Source: Bacillus wiedmannii
GTDB lineage: Bacteria; Bacillota; Bacilli; Bacillales; Bacillaceae_G
Direction of reading: 5' to 3'
Assembly: GCF_001583695.1 (NCBI RefSeq)
Contig: NZ_LOBC01000017.1
Coordinates: 186,001 to 250,000 of the forward strand
DNA length: 64,000 nt
The number at the start of each line of letters is the position of its first letter. The stretch's first letter is position 1. The position numbers and the translations under genes were made by a program. Below the pieces are notes generated by a model that was not told the origin of the DNA, ran no database searches, and saw only the letters and a program-made list of their open reading frames with translations. Positions 1 through 8,482 of this stretch are shown one piece after another.

Positions 1-583
1 CTGCTGCTACAACTGCACCCTTACCTACTGTAACTCCCTCTAACACAACTACGTTTGCACCAATTACAACATCATCTTCAACGATAACTGGTTTTGCTGA
101 AGGCGGCTCAATAACACCTGCAAGTACTGCACCTGCACCTACGTGACAGTTCTTACCAACAGTTGCACGTCCACCAAGTACCGCGTTCATGTCAATCATA
201 GTACCTTCACCAATTACAGCACCGATATTAATTGTTGCATTCATCATAATAACAGCGTTGTCGCCGATTTCAACGTGATCACGAATAATCGCGCCTGGCT
301 CAATACGAGCTTTAATACCTTTTAAATCAAGCATTGGAATTGCAGAATTACGACGGTCATTTTCAACAACGTAATCAACAATGTGCTTGCTATTTTCATC
401 AAGAATTGTCTTAATTTCAGACCATTCTCCAAATAATACACCAGACTTTTTATTTACAAATGCTTGTACCGTTTCAGGGAATGTTACTTCTTTTAAATCC
501 CCTTTTATGTATACCTTTACAGGAGTTTTCTTTTCACTTTTTTGAATAAACGAAATAATTTCGTTAGCGTCCATCATTTTCAT
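1..583 (-). CDS. dapH: Tetrahydrodipicolinate N-acetyltransferase (partial, N-terminal part)
   Basis: Acetylates tetrahydrodipicolinate in the acetyl branch of the lysine/diaminopimelate pathway, which feeds cell wall and spore dipicolinate. About 194 codons are present; the C-terminus runs off the window edge. After an N-terminal helical part of about 85 residues, the chain becomes a run of hexapeptide (left-handed beta-helix) repeats, with turns such as [26 protein letters not shown] and [13 protein letters not shown]. The start is an ATG behind a strong AGGAGG site. In B. subtilis the equivalent gene (ykuQ/dapH) lies in the same block with ccpC, as here, which supports the call. Confidence 0.95.
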   Translation of the reverse strand, partial: MKMMDANEIISFIQKSEKKTPVKVYIKGDLKEVTFPETVQAFVNKKSGVLFGEWSEIKTILDENSKHIVDYVVENDRRNSAIPMLDLKGIKARIEPGAIIRDHVEIGDNAVIMMNATINIGAVIGEGTMIDMNAVLGGRATVGKNCHVGAGAVLAGVIEPPSAKPVIVEDDVVIGANVVVLEGVTVGKGAVVAA

Positions 584-654
584 TCTTGTTGCCTCCTAAA
601 TCCATTTATAATGTTACTCTACCAAACGATAGAGCGAGTAGCAAGATAATAATC

Positions 655-1512
655 CTATTTTTCCATTTGAATTTCTTCTATAATTTCTAAAAATGCCCTT
701 ACTTGCTTCAATTGTCTGGCCGATTCACTCGTCAATAACCATGTTTCTCTCGTTAATTGAACAGGTGTTTTATACATATTTTCCTGTACTTCTTTTAAAA
801 CGGTAGAAGGTAGCAGAGCATAACCTATACCATTTAAAACGAGTTGTTTGCAAGTCTCAATTTGATCAACCACAATTGTTCTCTTAGGTGGATTAGAAAA
901 TAAACCATACCACCAATTTTGTATTTGTCCATAATAAGTCGAATCACTTTTAAATTGAATAAAAGGTCTATTTGTTTCTTTTAACATCGTAATATCTTTT
1001 ATTTCTTTATCCACTAAATAAAGTTCATCTTCAAATAATTGTTGCTTCTGACCTTTATATTCTTGTGTTCCTCTCAATATAGCAACATGAACGTCTCCTT
1101 CATAAAATTGCTTTTGCACTTCACTACTCCAGCCAGTAAACAGCGATATTTTCACAGAAGGGTATTTATGTACAAACTTCTTCAAAACAGGAGGAAGCCA
1201 ATATTGACCAATAACTGATGCAACAGCTATTTTTAACGTTCCGTGAGTTTCTGTTCTAAAAACAGCTAGCTCACTTTTAATATCCTCTTCCTTTTGTAGC
1301 ATTTCTTTTGCATAATTTGCGACTTTTTCCCCTTCAGGTGTAATTGTCAATCCTTTTTGTGAGCGAATAAAAAACTTCATTCCCCATTGTTTCTCCATAG
1401 ATTGTAATCGTTGACTAAGCGCAGGTTGTGAAACAAATAAACGTTCCGCCGCTTTTCTCATATTCGATTCCTGAGCTAACACAACCATCATTTGAAAATC
1501 ATCAATTTGCAA
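655..1512 (-). CDS. ccpC: LysR-type regulator CcpC
   Basis: CcpC represses citrate-branch TCA genes (citB, citZ) in Bacillus and is relieved by citrate. A LysR winged helix-turn-helix sits near the N-terminus (MRKAAERLFVSQPALSQRLQ), followed by a long linker helix and an effector-binding domain. The protein closely resembles B. subtilis CcpC as I remember it (RSQKGLT, GQYWLP, TGWSSE, QFKSDSTY, DQIETCKQ). I place the start at a TTG (1512) preceded by GAGGGAG, giving 285 residues that begin like the B. subtilis protein; an upstream ATG at 1539 would add nine residues with a poor site. It lies 71 bp upstream of dapH on the same strand. Confidence 0.88.
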   Translation of the reverse strand: MQIDDFQMMVVLAQESNMRKAAERLFVSQPALSQRLQSMEKQWGMKFFIRSQKGLTITPEGEKVANYAKEMLQKEEDIKSELAVFRTETHGTLKIAVASVIGQYWLPPVLKKFVHKYPSVKISLFTGWSSEVQKQFYEGDVHVAILRGTQEYKGQKQQLFEDELYLVDKEIKDITMLKETNRPFIQFKSDSTYYGQIQNWWYGLFSNPPKRTIVVDQIETCKQLVLNGIGYALLPSTVLKEVQENMYKTPVQLTRETWLLTSESARQLKQVRAFLEIIEEIQMEK

Positions 1513-1636
1513 CTTTCTCCCTCTTTCCTTAGCTTCCATACACCTTATCTCAATAAGCTTTTCATCCTTAATTTAACTATATACTCTTATATTTTTTATC
1601 TTTTTAAATATAATACATACACAACTGATATGCACG

Positions 1637-1675
1637 AAAAAAAGTGACTTCTCCGCTTCTATGAAGTCACTTTTC
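1637..1675 (-). terminator. Terminator downstream of darB
   Basis: A 12-13 bp hairpin (arms AAAGTGACTTC and GAAGTCACTTT) is followed on the minus strand by a T-rich run, just past the darB stop codon. Confidence 0.8.
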
Positions 1676-1680
1676 TCACA

Positions 1681-2124
1681 TTATCGATTATGTTGCCTTA
1701 CTTTTTTATTCAACAATTTTAAAATAGCCCGACGTGTTAAAATCCCCTCAAAATACCCATCTTCATTGACAGCGCAAATAAAAGGATGATCAATTGTCAT
1801 TTCTAAAGCTTTTGCAAACGAATCTTCTAACTTAAGAACCGGAATGTCTTCCTTCATCACCTGTTCTACTTTCATTTCGTCAAGTCTTTCAAACTCAATA
1901 CGTTCTAACCCTAACATACCATCTAAAATCATAGCAGTACTAATTAACCCATGCAATTTATACATCGGGTCCAAAACAGGTATCGCCGAATATCCAGATT
2001 TCACAAGAACGAGTAAAGCATGCTCTAAACCATTCCCCATTTGGACATGTGCTACTTTTTCTGATGAAATCATTAAATCTTTCACAAAAATTTGTTGAAA
2101 CTCGTCTTTCGGAATACTAATCAT
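1681..2124 (-). CDS. darB: CBS-domain c-di-AMP receptor DarB/CbpB (YkuL)
   Basis: A stand-alone protein of 147 residues made of two CBS motifs (about 14-72 and 79-143). The size and position between ccpC and abbA match B. subtilis YkuL. That protein (DarB/CbpB) binds cyclic di-AMP and, in its free form, contacts the (p)ppGpp synthetase Rel and pyruvate carboxylase. The sequence here shows the paired CBS fold (SGYSAIPVLD, then HPFICAVNEDGYFEGILTRR). The start ATG follows a GGGGG run. The ligand and partners are known from the homologue, not from this sequence. Confidence 0.88.
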   Translation of the reverse strand: MISIPKDEFQQIFVKDLMISSEKVAHVQMGNGLEHALLVLVKSGYSAIPVLDPMYKLHGLISTAMILDGMLGLERIEFERLDEMKVEQVMKEDIPVLKLEDSFAKALEMTIDHPFICAVNEDGYFEGILTRRAILKLLNKKVRQHNR

Positions 2125-2262
2125 ATTACATCCCCCATTTTCCCTTTTTCCTACTTTTAATCATCGACTCTATTCACATTTTATGACAGCGTTTTCATGT
2201 TATTATTTTGTCCTTACTTTATTTCAATAAAAACAAAATTACACAGCTATTTTAGCATACAA

Positions 2263-2293
2263 CACAAAAAAAAGACTACCATCCCGGTAGCGC
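2263..2293 (-). terminator. Probable terminator after abbA
   Basis: A short CTACC/GGTAG stem with an imperfect extension, followed on the minus strand by eight or more T residues. It lies at the abbA stop. Confidence 0.6.
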
Positions 2294-2485
2294 TTAATAC
2301 CCCTTATTTTTTAATCTGTAAAATAACCTTGTGATTTTTTTATATTGTGTCACATCTGTCTGTTTTAAGCCATTCTCAATATCTGTAATTTCCACAGATA
2401 AAATTTCACTCGCATAATTTTGCTGAAATAGAATATCTAGTAATAAACTCTCTTCTTCTTCTGTTAAAACAAATTCCCTTTTCAT
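2294..2485 (-). CDS. abbA: AbbA, antirepressor of AbrB
   Basis: A 63-residue acidic protein. In B. subtilis AbbA is a DNA mimic that binds the transition-state regulator AbrB and frees its target genes at the onset of stationary phase. Assignment rests on size, on the pattern LTEEEESLLLDIL...YASEILSVEITDIENG...YKKITRLFYRLK, which parallels AbbA, and on its place between darB (ykuL) and ykuK. The start ATG follows AGGAGAGGGG. In B. subtilis the gene is induced by Spo0A~P; I could not find a clear 0A box (TGTCGAA) upstream here. Confidence 0.82.
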   Translation of the reverse strand: MKREFVLTEEEESLLLDILFQQNYASEILSVEITDIENGLKQTDVTQYKKITRLFYRLKNKGY

Positions 2486-2593
2486 ATACCCCTCTCCTTA
2501 TACTCGCATCGTTACTCTTATTATATATAATTTCCAACCTATTTAATAGATGTAATATTCAGTTTTTAGTGAAGGATATATAAAAATTGTTTT

Positions 2594-3112
2594 TTATTTC
2601 GTATATCGATTTGCATAACTAAACGCCGCATAAGCATCTGGCTTAATTTTTGCAGTTAATCCCATCGCTTGAATTTTCGCTGTCATATCTAGAATAAATT
2701 CTTTTGTTAAACCATCATTTCCGATATCCAAGTGAATTTCCATTATAAATCCAGCCCCATCTTGAGCATATGGATGCAATAAATCCCATATTGTTTGTAT
2801 ATGATTTGGAGTAAATAGGCATGCGATCTCTTGGCTAAACTGCGTTTCTAAATATATTTTCTCACGTAAAGTTGCTGGCTTATCTTTCACTGACTTATGG
2901 TGTAAACACCCCCAGGCACCTTTTCCAACGCGATGAATATGAATTGCCGTAATAAACCTCGTATCCTTTTGATGTGCTTGTGAGTCTGTCCCAATGGATA
3001 AGCGATATAAATTTCGTGGATCCTTTTCAATGAAACTACAAATACGGCTAAAGACCATATCAAAATTTAAATGTCTCTCTGAAACATTATAAAATGTATG
3101 TTCACCGGCCAC
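2594..3112 (-). CDS. ykuK: YkuK family protein (RNase H-like fold, DUF458)
   Basis: A 172-residue protein of unknown function from the conserved Bacillus ykuK family, which is predicted to have an RNase H-like fold. Recognisable parts are IGTDSQ (a possible metal-binding Asp), the central THIHRVGKGAWG-like strand region and a C-terminal DAYAAFSYANRYTK. I chose a GTG start at 3112 because AAAGGA lies nine bases upstream and the length then equals that of B. subtilis YkuK; a TTG six codons upstream has no site. It sits in the same order as in B. subtilis (abbA, ykuK, ykuJ). Confidence 0.8.
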   Translation of the reverse strand: MAGEHTFYNVSERHLNFDMVFSRICSFIEKDPRNLYRLSIGTDSQAHQKDTRFITAIHIHRVGKGAWGCLHHKSVKDKPATLREKIYLETQFSQEIACLFTPNHIQTIWDLLHPYAQDGAGFIMEIHLDIGNDGLTKEFILDMTAKIQAMGLTAKIKPDAYAAFSYANRYTK

Positions 3113-3186
3113 ATAGTCACGTCCTTTCAATTAGACAGACTTTTCGTATTCTCATTGTATGGGACAAAAATAAAAATTATAACTTC

Positions 3187-3336
3187 CTATCCTTTATTCG
3201 TTTCAATATTTCGAATTACATAATGGCAAACTTGGCACGTATAAATTACATTTTGATTCGATTGAGCTGTTAATACATGAATAATCTCAGCAGAATTATG
3301 ACATTTAGGACAAATCACAACTGGTAAACGTTCCAT
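3187..3336 (-). CDS. Small zinc-ribbon protein (49 aa)
   Basis: A short gene between ykuK and ykuJ. It encodes 49 residues starting MERLPVVICPKCHNSAEII and ending NIETNKG. Two CxxC pairs (CPKC near residue 9 and CQVC near residue 34) form a classic zinc-ribbon with 22 residues between the pairs. The ATG follows an excellent AGGAGG site. A small gene is also found at this spot in relatives. Its role is unknown; it is too small for an enzyme and could be a metal-bound adaptor. The 5' side abuts repeat copy A. Confidence 0.75.
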   Translation of the reverse strand: MERLPVVICPKCHNSAEIIHVLTAQSNQNVIYTCQVCHYVIRNIETNKG

Positions 3337-3351
3337 ACAACACACCTCCTC

Positions 3352-3452
3352 GTTATTTTTATCTCGCTTTTGCTATCTGTAAACAACCAATTGGTGATGA
3401 CTAATATTCAGTATAGGACGAAGAAGCCCCACTGATTACAATTTCACTTTAT
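3352..3452 (-). repeat. bcr1-like dispersed repeat, copy A (degenerate)
   Basis: Read on the minus strand, it begins AAAGTGAAATTGTAATCAGT and ends near GCGAGATAAAAATAACG, with the same boxes in the same order as copies B, C and D. It is the most diverged copy. Its end merges with the 5' leader of the 49-codon zinc-ribbon gene. Confidence 0.6.
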
Positions 3453-3510
3453 TACCATTGTAGGAAAAATGAAAACTCCCTATACCTATATGCTAAAAAG
3501 TAATAGAACT

Positions 3511-3546
3511 AAAAAAGGTGTTGCCATATGGCAACACCTTTTTTAT
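3511..3546. terminator. Terminator after ykuJ
   Basis: A perfect 22-base palindrome at 3517-3538 (GGTGTTGCCA/TGGCAACACC core) flanked by A and T runs on both sides, directly after the ykuJ stop. Confidence 0.85.
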
Positions 3547-3551
3547 ATGTA

Positions 3552-3788
3552 TCAAGAAATGATATCGTAAATCTCAATTGCAACCATATCGATATTATCG
3601 AATTGATACACTTGAGGTTTTTCACCTTGTTGATACACTTCTAACTCATACATTTCACTTTTATCGAAAAATTTCACGCTACATTTGCGCTCACCGTTCA
3701 CTTCAAAATAGCGTTGTGCTACTTCACCGCTTTCAGCTTGTTCTTGTAGACTAACAAGTCGAGTTAAAATTCCTTGGAGTAGAGACAT
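3552..3788 (-). CDS. ykuJ: YkuJ family protein
   Basis: A 78-residue conserved Bacillus protein of unknown biochemical role. Start chosen at ATG 3788, with AAAGGAG upstream. The product (MSLLQGILTRL...) then matches the B. subtilis YkuJ length and pattern, including QRYFEVNGE and PFDNIDMV-like YQFDNIDMVAIEIYD. The reading frame is open for a further 54 codons upstream, but that part has no ribosome site and is probably untranslated. The fold is compact alpha/beta with no signal peptide or membrane segment, so it is likely cytoplasmic. Confidence 0.85.
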   Translation of the reverse strand: MSLLQGILTRLVSLQEQAESGEVAQRYFEVNGERKCSVKFFDKSEMYELEVYQQGEKPQVYQFDNIDMVAIEIYDIIS

Positions 3789-4021
3789 GAAATCTCTCCT
3801 TTCTCTGATCTTCCTACCAATAGGTTTTACAGCTATACTCATTCTATCCGTCATAACAGAAAAAATGTTCCACAGTCTAGGATAAAGGTTATTGGCCAGA
3901 AACTCAACTAAAAATTTGTCGAAATGCGAAGGAAAAAACAGAAAGAACATCTTTTCCCTTCTTTATTGCGATTTTTATACTGGAAGAATATAATAAAAAA
4001 CAGAAAAAAGGAGGAATTACA

Positions 4022-4258
4022 ATGAGAAAAATTGAGGTTTACACACAACCTGATTGTCCGCCATGTGTCATTGTGAAAGAATTTTTAAAGCATAATAACG
4101 TTGTATATGAAGAATTTGACGTGAAAAAAGACGCTGCTGCACGCAATCGTCTTTTATACGACTATGATTCGTATTCAACTCCAACAGTTGTAATTGATGG
4201 AGAAGTTGTTGCTGGTTTTCAAATTGAAAAATTACAACAGCTACTCAATATTGAATAA
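4022..4258 (+). CDS. Glutaredoxin/NrdH-like thiol-disulfide protein
   Basis: A 78-residue thioredoxin-fold protein with an N-terminal CPPC active site (residues 12-15) after YTQPD, and the cis-proline region TPTVVIDGEVVAGF near residue 53. This is the whole of a glutaredoxin-like fold; the size fits NrdH-type redoxins that serve ribonucleotide reductase, but no nrd gene is nearby, so the partner is unknown. The start ATG follows AAAGGAGG. It is a single-gene unit on the plus strand, ended by a strong hairpin at 4256-4287. Confidence 0.85.
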   Translation: MRKIEVYTQPDCPPCVIVKEFLKHNNVVYEEFDVKKDAAARNRLLYDYDSYSTPTVVIDGEVVAGFQIEKLQQLLNIE

Positions 4259-4287
4259 GAATAGGTAAAGACCTATTCTTATTTTTA
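4256..4287 (+). terminator. Terminator of the glutaredoxin-like gene
   Basis: Arms TAAGAATAGG and CCTATTCTTA with a six-base loop and a T run. The stop codon is the first three bases of the left arm. Confidence 0.85.
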
Positions 4288-4378
4288 TCCCACTATTTGT
4301 GGGCAGTAATAGCCCTATTGGTGCGAGCTATTAATCAGTGAGAGATGAACATCCCCACCGATTACAGTTTCACTTTAT
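4283..4378 (-). repeat. bcr1-like dispersed repeat, copy B (internally shortened)
   Basis: On the minus strand it opens AAGTGAAACTGTAATCGGTG and closes with TACTGCCC...GTGGGATAAAAATA. It keeps both ends of copy C (48276-48432) but lacks about 60 bases that form the central long stem there. Confidence 0.7.
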
Positions 4379-4863
4379 AATTGTTGTAATCGTTTTATTT
4401 CAGTTAAAAGTTCTTGGCTTTCATGATATCCGGCCAATTTCCATTTTCCTTGATCTCTTTGCAATGTTACAATTTGATATTGTCCACTTTTCGCCCGCTC
4501 ATATACATATAAAATTTTATGTTCTTCATCATATGACATTTTCGTTTCTGAATGAAAAGAAAACGGCGCTTCTTTTGCTGGAAGTAAATATTCACCACTT
4601 TGTTTATCACTTCTACTATTTTCATCTGTAAATACTTGAAGGAAATTCTCTGTAAAATATGGTGATAACGTTTCTATCATCTTATTCATCGGCAAATGCT
4701 TCCCACGAATTGAAAATTGGGTTTCATAGCCCTTTTGTATCGTTGTAAACACTTCTTCCCGATCGACTTTCACTTCCTCTTTTCCTAAAACAGTTGTGAC
4801 ACTATAACCAACTAGAAAGGCAACGCATACAAATAGAACTAACCATATTCCATATTTCCTCAT
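4375..4863 (-). CDS. Membrane-anchored or secreted protein of unknown function
   Basis: 162 residues. An N-terminal hydrophobic segment (about residues 5-24, WLVLFVCVAFLVGYSVTTVL) without a lipobox cysteine suggests a signal anchor or signal peptide. The rest is a soluble, mixed alpha/beta domain that ends in a beta-rich part (KILYVYERAKSGQYQIVTLQ) typical of small SnoaL/NTF2-like or DUF3993-like exported domains; I am not sure of the family. The start ATG follows GGAAGGTG. It is monocistronic between copy B of the repeat and ykuI. No catalytic motif is visible. Confidence 0.75.
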   Translation of the reverse strand: MRKYGIWLVLFVCVAFLVGYSVTTVLGKEEVKVDREEVFTTIQKGYETQFSIRGKHLPMNKMIETLSPYFTENFLQVFTDENSRSDKQSGEYLLPAKEAPFSFHSETKMSYDEEHKILYVYERAKSGQYQIVTLQRDQGKWKLAGYHESQELLTEIKRLQQL

Positions 4864-5045
4864 TTTTTCACCTTCCTTTTAAGAAAACTTGTCTTTGTAG
4901 TATTCATTGTAACAATGATTATGCAAAGACAGGGGTGGTTTCGTTCGTAAAATCTTTACAACGATAGACAGCATTTTCATCACCATTTTCACTATTACCA
5001 ATTTATGATAAAAACAAACAAAAAATGCACGAATCTCTTCGTGCA

Positions 5046-6263
5046 TTAAAATAAAACATCTTCTTCATATAAATATTCATACGATAAATCTATAAATAAA
5101 AAGTTTTCATCATCAATTGGGAAGGAAAATGTCCGTACCATCTCACCGGTTTCAATATCAGCATATAAATCTGAAAGTCTTGCCTTATTCTCAAAACGCA
5201 TTTTCATAATATTTTCTAGAAAATACGGACGCCAACTCCAGTTCTTCATATAATACTCAGGCATCACAATCCATTCCCCATCTTTTTTCATAACGTTTCC
5301 TGATTGTTGGAAACCATCTTCGTTACAAATAAATATGCGGAAACTACACTGTGATACACTTTGGCTAAATTGTAATAACCAATCATTTATATCTTCATTC
5401 TTTTTCTGTTTGGCTAGAACATCACCAATTCGATCACGTAACAGTTCTGTTAAATTATAAATTTTTTGTAATTTCTTCTTCTCATGTTGAATAAATTGAT
5501 GACACTCATTACCAAGTCGTTCTTTCAAAACATTCGTTTCAATAAAATCAGGTAAGCACTCTTTCAAATAATTCCCTTGATAATATCTACCACCGTTTTT
5601 CCAAGCATATTGTAGTTGATAAAAAGCATCTATTTCTTCATATAACAATGTTGCACCAATTCTTCTAGCAAGTAATGATAAAGAATATAAAATATCTTGA
5701 TAAGATTGTAAAAGTGCAGTTTGCCTTAAGTTTGTTAAATCTACTTTTAAAATATCCGGTGCTAACACGCTAATACGTTCTAAATTACTTGTACCCGTTC
5801 CGACTTTATTAATCGAAATTTGAATACCATATGTACGATAATACATAAGCAAATGATTAAATTGCTCTATATCTTCTTTACATTCATGTTCTGTAATTTC
5901 TAAAACAATGTGTTTCAAATTTAAACCTTGCTCTTCATACATCAATAAAAGTTGAAGTAAACTTTCATCATCATCGTTCATTAATACGTTAGCATTCCGA
6001 TGTATAAATAATAATAGTTTTTGATCACTTTCTAAATAACGATTTAAAGCCTTTTCTACTATAATGTTATCCGCTTCCAGTTGAAACTCACTCGGAATAG
6101 AATCATCATGAAAGAAAGAAGCTAAACTTTGTATGCCCTCTTCTGTTTGAATACGTCCTACTACTTCATATCCAATTACAGTATGCTCATCAGCACTAAA
6201 AATAGCTTGATAATAAGGAAGGACTTTATCCAAGTTACTCATTACATCTAATGCATCTATCAA
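5046..6263 (-). CDS. ykuI: EAL-domain protein YkuI with degenerate catalytic motif
   Basis: 405 residues: an EAL domain (about 15-240) and a C-terminal PAS-like domain (about 270-400), the architecture of B. subtilis YkuI, which binds cyclic di-GMP. Seen here: EVV in place of EAL at 33-35, LEITEHE around 121-127 and the K-x-D pair ILKVDL at 171-176. The metal-binding DDFG motif reads NKVG at 152-155, so both key aspartates are gone. It may therefore be a c-di-GMP sensor rather than a phosphodiesterase; that is inference. The start is TTG with GGGAGG eight bases upstream. It is followed by no co-directional partner. Confidence 0.88.
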   Translation of the reverse strand: MIDALDVMSNLDKVLPYYQAIFSADEHTVIGYEVVGRIQTEEGIQSLASFFHDDSIPSEFQLEADNIIVEKALNRYLESDQKLLLFIHRNANVLMNDDDESLLQLLLMYEEQGLNLKHIVLEITEHECKEDIEQFNHLLMYYRTYGIQISINKVGTGTSNLERISVLAPDILKVDLTNLRQTALLQSYQDILYSLSLLARRIGATLLYEEIDAFYQLQYAWKNGGRYYQGNYLKECLPDFIETNVLKERLGNECHQFIQHEKKKLQKIYNLTELLRDRIGDVLAKQKKNEDINDWLLQFSQSVSQCSFRIFICNEDGFQQSGNVMKKDGEWIVMPEYYMKNWSWRPYFLENIMKMRFENKARLSDLYADIETGEMVRTFSFPIDDENFLFIDLSYEYLYEEDVLF

Positions 6264-6325
6264 TGTGCTTCCCTCCCTTTACTTTTCAAAAATTATAACA
6301 TGATATTTACGGAAAAATAATAAAA

Positions 6326-6352
6326 AATCCCTTCAGTTTTCCTGAAGGGATT
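6326..6352. terminator. Hairpin between fadH and ykuI
   Basis: Perfect 11-bp stem (AATCCCTTCAG and CTGAAGGGATT) with a five-base loop, with A residues on the left that become T residues on the minus strand. It probably ends the fadH transcript. A weaker inverted repeat (AAGAGGTC/GACCTCTT) lies at 6401-6435. Confidence 0.7.
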
Positions 6353-6518
6353 AGAGGGGTAAAATGCTAAGGGGAATTAGCAATTCTACTATGAAGAAAA
6401 AAGAGGTCTTAAATATAACGTATATATGACCTCTTGTAAACACTTTTCTTTCACATGTCACAATTCCGTCACATTTAACCGTAAGAATATGAATCAAACA
6501 TTCATTTTCTTATCCCTT

Positions 6519-7283
6519 TTAAAATGGATATTGATGTAAATGTTGTCCTCCATCCATTGTCATGCAAGTTCCATTTATGTACGCAGCTTCATCTGAACAT
6601 AAATAATAAGCTAGACCTGCAATTTCTTCTGGCGTGCCCAGTCTTCCAAGCGGAACACTTTGTATCGTACGCTTAGCCATTTCTTCTGAAATCCATAATT
6701 TATCAGCACCGCCCGTACGTTCAATTGGTCCTGGCGCGATAGCGTTAACTCGTATTCCATATTTACGGCCCCACTCAACAGCGAGTGTCTTCGTCATTGC
6801 TAATACTCCAGCCTTCGCTGCAGCCGAATGAATAACTCCCGGACCTGCATCCCATGCATATGTTGCTACCATGTTAATGATATTCCCTTTTATACCTTTT
6901 TCAATCCAATATTTTCCGACAGCATGGCTGCAGTAAAATGTACCGTTTAATACAATATTAATGACTGAATTCCAGCCATTCACGGATAAATCTTCTGCTG
7001 GACAAATAAAGTTTCCAGCTGCATTGTTTATTAAAACATCAATTCGACCAAACTTCTCATCAATCTCTTCAATCATTTTCTGAATGTCATCAGTATTTCT
7101 TACATCCATTTGTACGGGTAATACTTGCCCCGGAAATTGTTCAATTTCCAACTTTGTTTCCTCTAGTTTTTCCTTTGTACGTCCTGTAATAACAACTCTT
7201 GCCCCTTCTTTTGCAAAACGGGTCGCCATTCCTTTTCCCATTCCGCTCGATCCACCTGTTATAATAACTACCTTTTCTTTCAC
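6519..7283 (-). CDS. fadH: 2,4-dienoyl-CoA reductase FadH (SDR family)
   Basis: NADPH-dependent removal of double bonds at even positions during beta-oxidation of unsaturated fatty acids. 254 residues in the SDR fold: glycine motif TGGSSGMGKGMA near the N-terminus, NNAAG motif, and a catalytic region HSAAAKAG in which the usual SDR tyrosine is His while the lysine is kept, as in dienoyl-CoA reductases. C-terminal MDGGQHLHQYPF also fits. I chose a GTG start at 7283, with GGGAGGGG upstream at good spacing and the family's usual length; an ATG at 7289 is too close to the site. A FadR-like operator lies at 7299-7320. Confidence 0.9.
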   Translation of the reverse strand: MKEKVVIITGGSSGMGKGMATRFAKEGARVVITGRTKEKLEETKLEIEQFPGQVLPVQMDVRNTDDIQKMIEEIDEKFGRIDVLINNAAGNFICPAEDLSVNGWNSVINIVLNGTFYCSHAVGKYWIEKGIKGNIINMVATYAWDAGPGVIHSAAAKAGVLAMTKTLAVEWGRKYGIRVNAIAPGPIERTGGADKLWISEEMAKRTIQSVPLGRLGTPEEIAGLAYYLCSDEAAYINGTCMTMDGGQHLHQYPF

Positions 7284-7298
7284 ATACATCCCCTCCCA

Positions 7299-7320
7299 AA
7301 AATGAATACACATTCATTTT
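7299..7320. promoter_or_regulatory. FadR-like operator upstream of fadH
   Basis: Perfect inverted repeat AAAATGAAT-4-ATTCATTTT. The core TGAAT...ATTCA fits the B. subtilis FadR box, and fadH belongs to the FadR regulon there. It lies only about 16 bp upstream of the chosen start codon, so it would overlap the early transcript or promoter. Confidence 0.7.
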
Positions 7321-7527
7321 ATCATTTTATTTAATAGAAATCTTTATATTTTTAAACTTTTCTGATATTTTAACGTAAAGAGGTTTCTTTTTATTCGTTT
7401 TTTTCGTAATCCATACTACTTTTTTATTATTTAAAATATATTTGAAATAAACTGAAAGGAGATTTGAGTAACCTATAAATGTAACGAAAACATGTGATAT
7501 AAGTTAAATAGGTATACTCATATTTTT

Positions 7528-8385
7528 ATGAAGAAAATTACAAGAAGAGATTTTTTTAAAGCTGGAATGCGCACTTGTCTATATTCATTTATAACCACTA
7601 GCATCGGATACTATTACGCTAAATATATTGAGCCTCATTTACTCTCTTTTACAGAGCATACACTTAAATCACAACTCATACCCAAAAGTTTTCATGGTAT
7701 GAAGATTCTTCAATTTAGCGATTTACATCTCGGATACTATTTCTCTCTCCAACATTTATCTCAAATCGTTTCTAAAATTAATGCTGTAAAACCTGACATT
7801 GTTCTTTTCACTGGTGATCTCATTGATAATTATCAAACATATACTGACACTCCTTTCGTTCCATCTATTTTAAAAAATATACAAGCACCCTTCGGTAAAT
7901 TTTCTATTTATGGTAACCATGATCACGGCGGATATGGAACGGAATACTACGAGCACGTCATGCGTGAATCTGGATTTGAACTACTACTAAATAGCGAAAA
8001 GAGAATTCGTCTACTGGATAATAGTGAAATTTCAATTTTCGGTCTTGATGATATACTACTAGGCAAACCCAAAATAGAAGAAACACTACAGCACGCGAGG
8101 CAAAACACTTATAACATTGTTCTTGTTCACGAGCCAGATATTGCACCACAAATCGCTAAATATCCAGTTAACTTACAACTTTCTGGTCATAGCCATGGCG
8201 GACAAGTACAAATTCCTTTTTTAGGTGCTATTATTACCCCATCGCTTGCTAAAAACTATGTTGAAGGTTTCTATACGATTCAAGATTTAGCTCTCTATGT
8301 CAATCGAGGTCTTGGCAGAACACGCGTCCCATTCCGATTTATGGCAAAACCTGAAATTACAATTTTTACGCTCCAACATTCGTAA
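7528..8385 (+). CDS. ykuE: Tat-exported metallophosphoesterase YkuE
   Basis: 285 residues. The N-terminus carries a twin-arginine signal (TRRDFFKAG at 4-12, then a hydrophobic stretch), as in B. subtilis YkuE, a Tat substrate located at the cell wall. All calcineurin-type metal motifs are present: FSDLHLG, FTGDLID, YGNHDHGG, VHEPD and LSGHSHGGQVQIP. It probably hydrolyses a phosphoester or binds two metal ions outside the membrane; the natural substrate is unknown. There is no strong ribosome site before the ATG at 7528, but the signal sequence fixes the N-terminus. The gene is divergent from fadH. Confidence 0.92.
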   Translation: MKKITRRDFFKAGMRTCLYSFITTSIGYYYAKYIEPHLLSFTEHTLKSQLIPKSFHGMKILQFSDLHLGYYFSLQHLSQIVSKINAVKPDIVLFTGDLIDNYQTYTDTPFVPSILKNIQAPFGKFSIYGNHDHGGYGTEYYEHVMRESGFELLLNSEKRIRLLDNSEISIFGLDDILLGKPKIEETLQHARQNTYNIVLVHEPDIAPQIAKYPVNLQLSGHSHGGQVQIPFLGAIITPSLAKNYVEGFYTIQDLALYVNRGLGRTRVPFRFMAKPEITIFTLQHS

Positions 8386-8482
8386 TAATTCGCCTATTTT
8401 CTTACATATCCTTTCTTGTACGCGCTCATCCACGTTTCATTTACCATATGATAAAAATGAGTCCAATAAAGGAGGTTTGTTC

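Noticed and set aside
3789-3950. Long N-terminal extension of YkuJ
   Set aside because: No ribosome site for the longer start, while the inner ATG has AAAGGAG and gives the family length.
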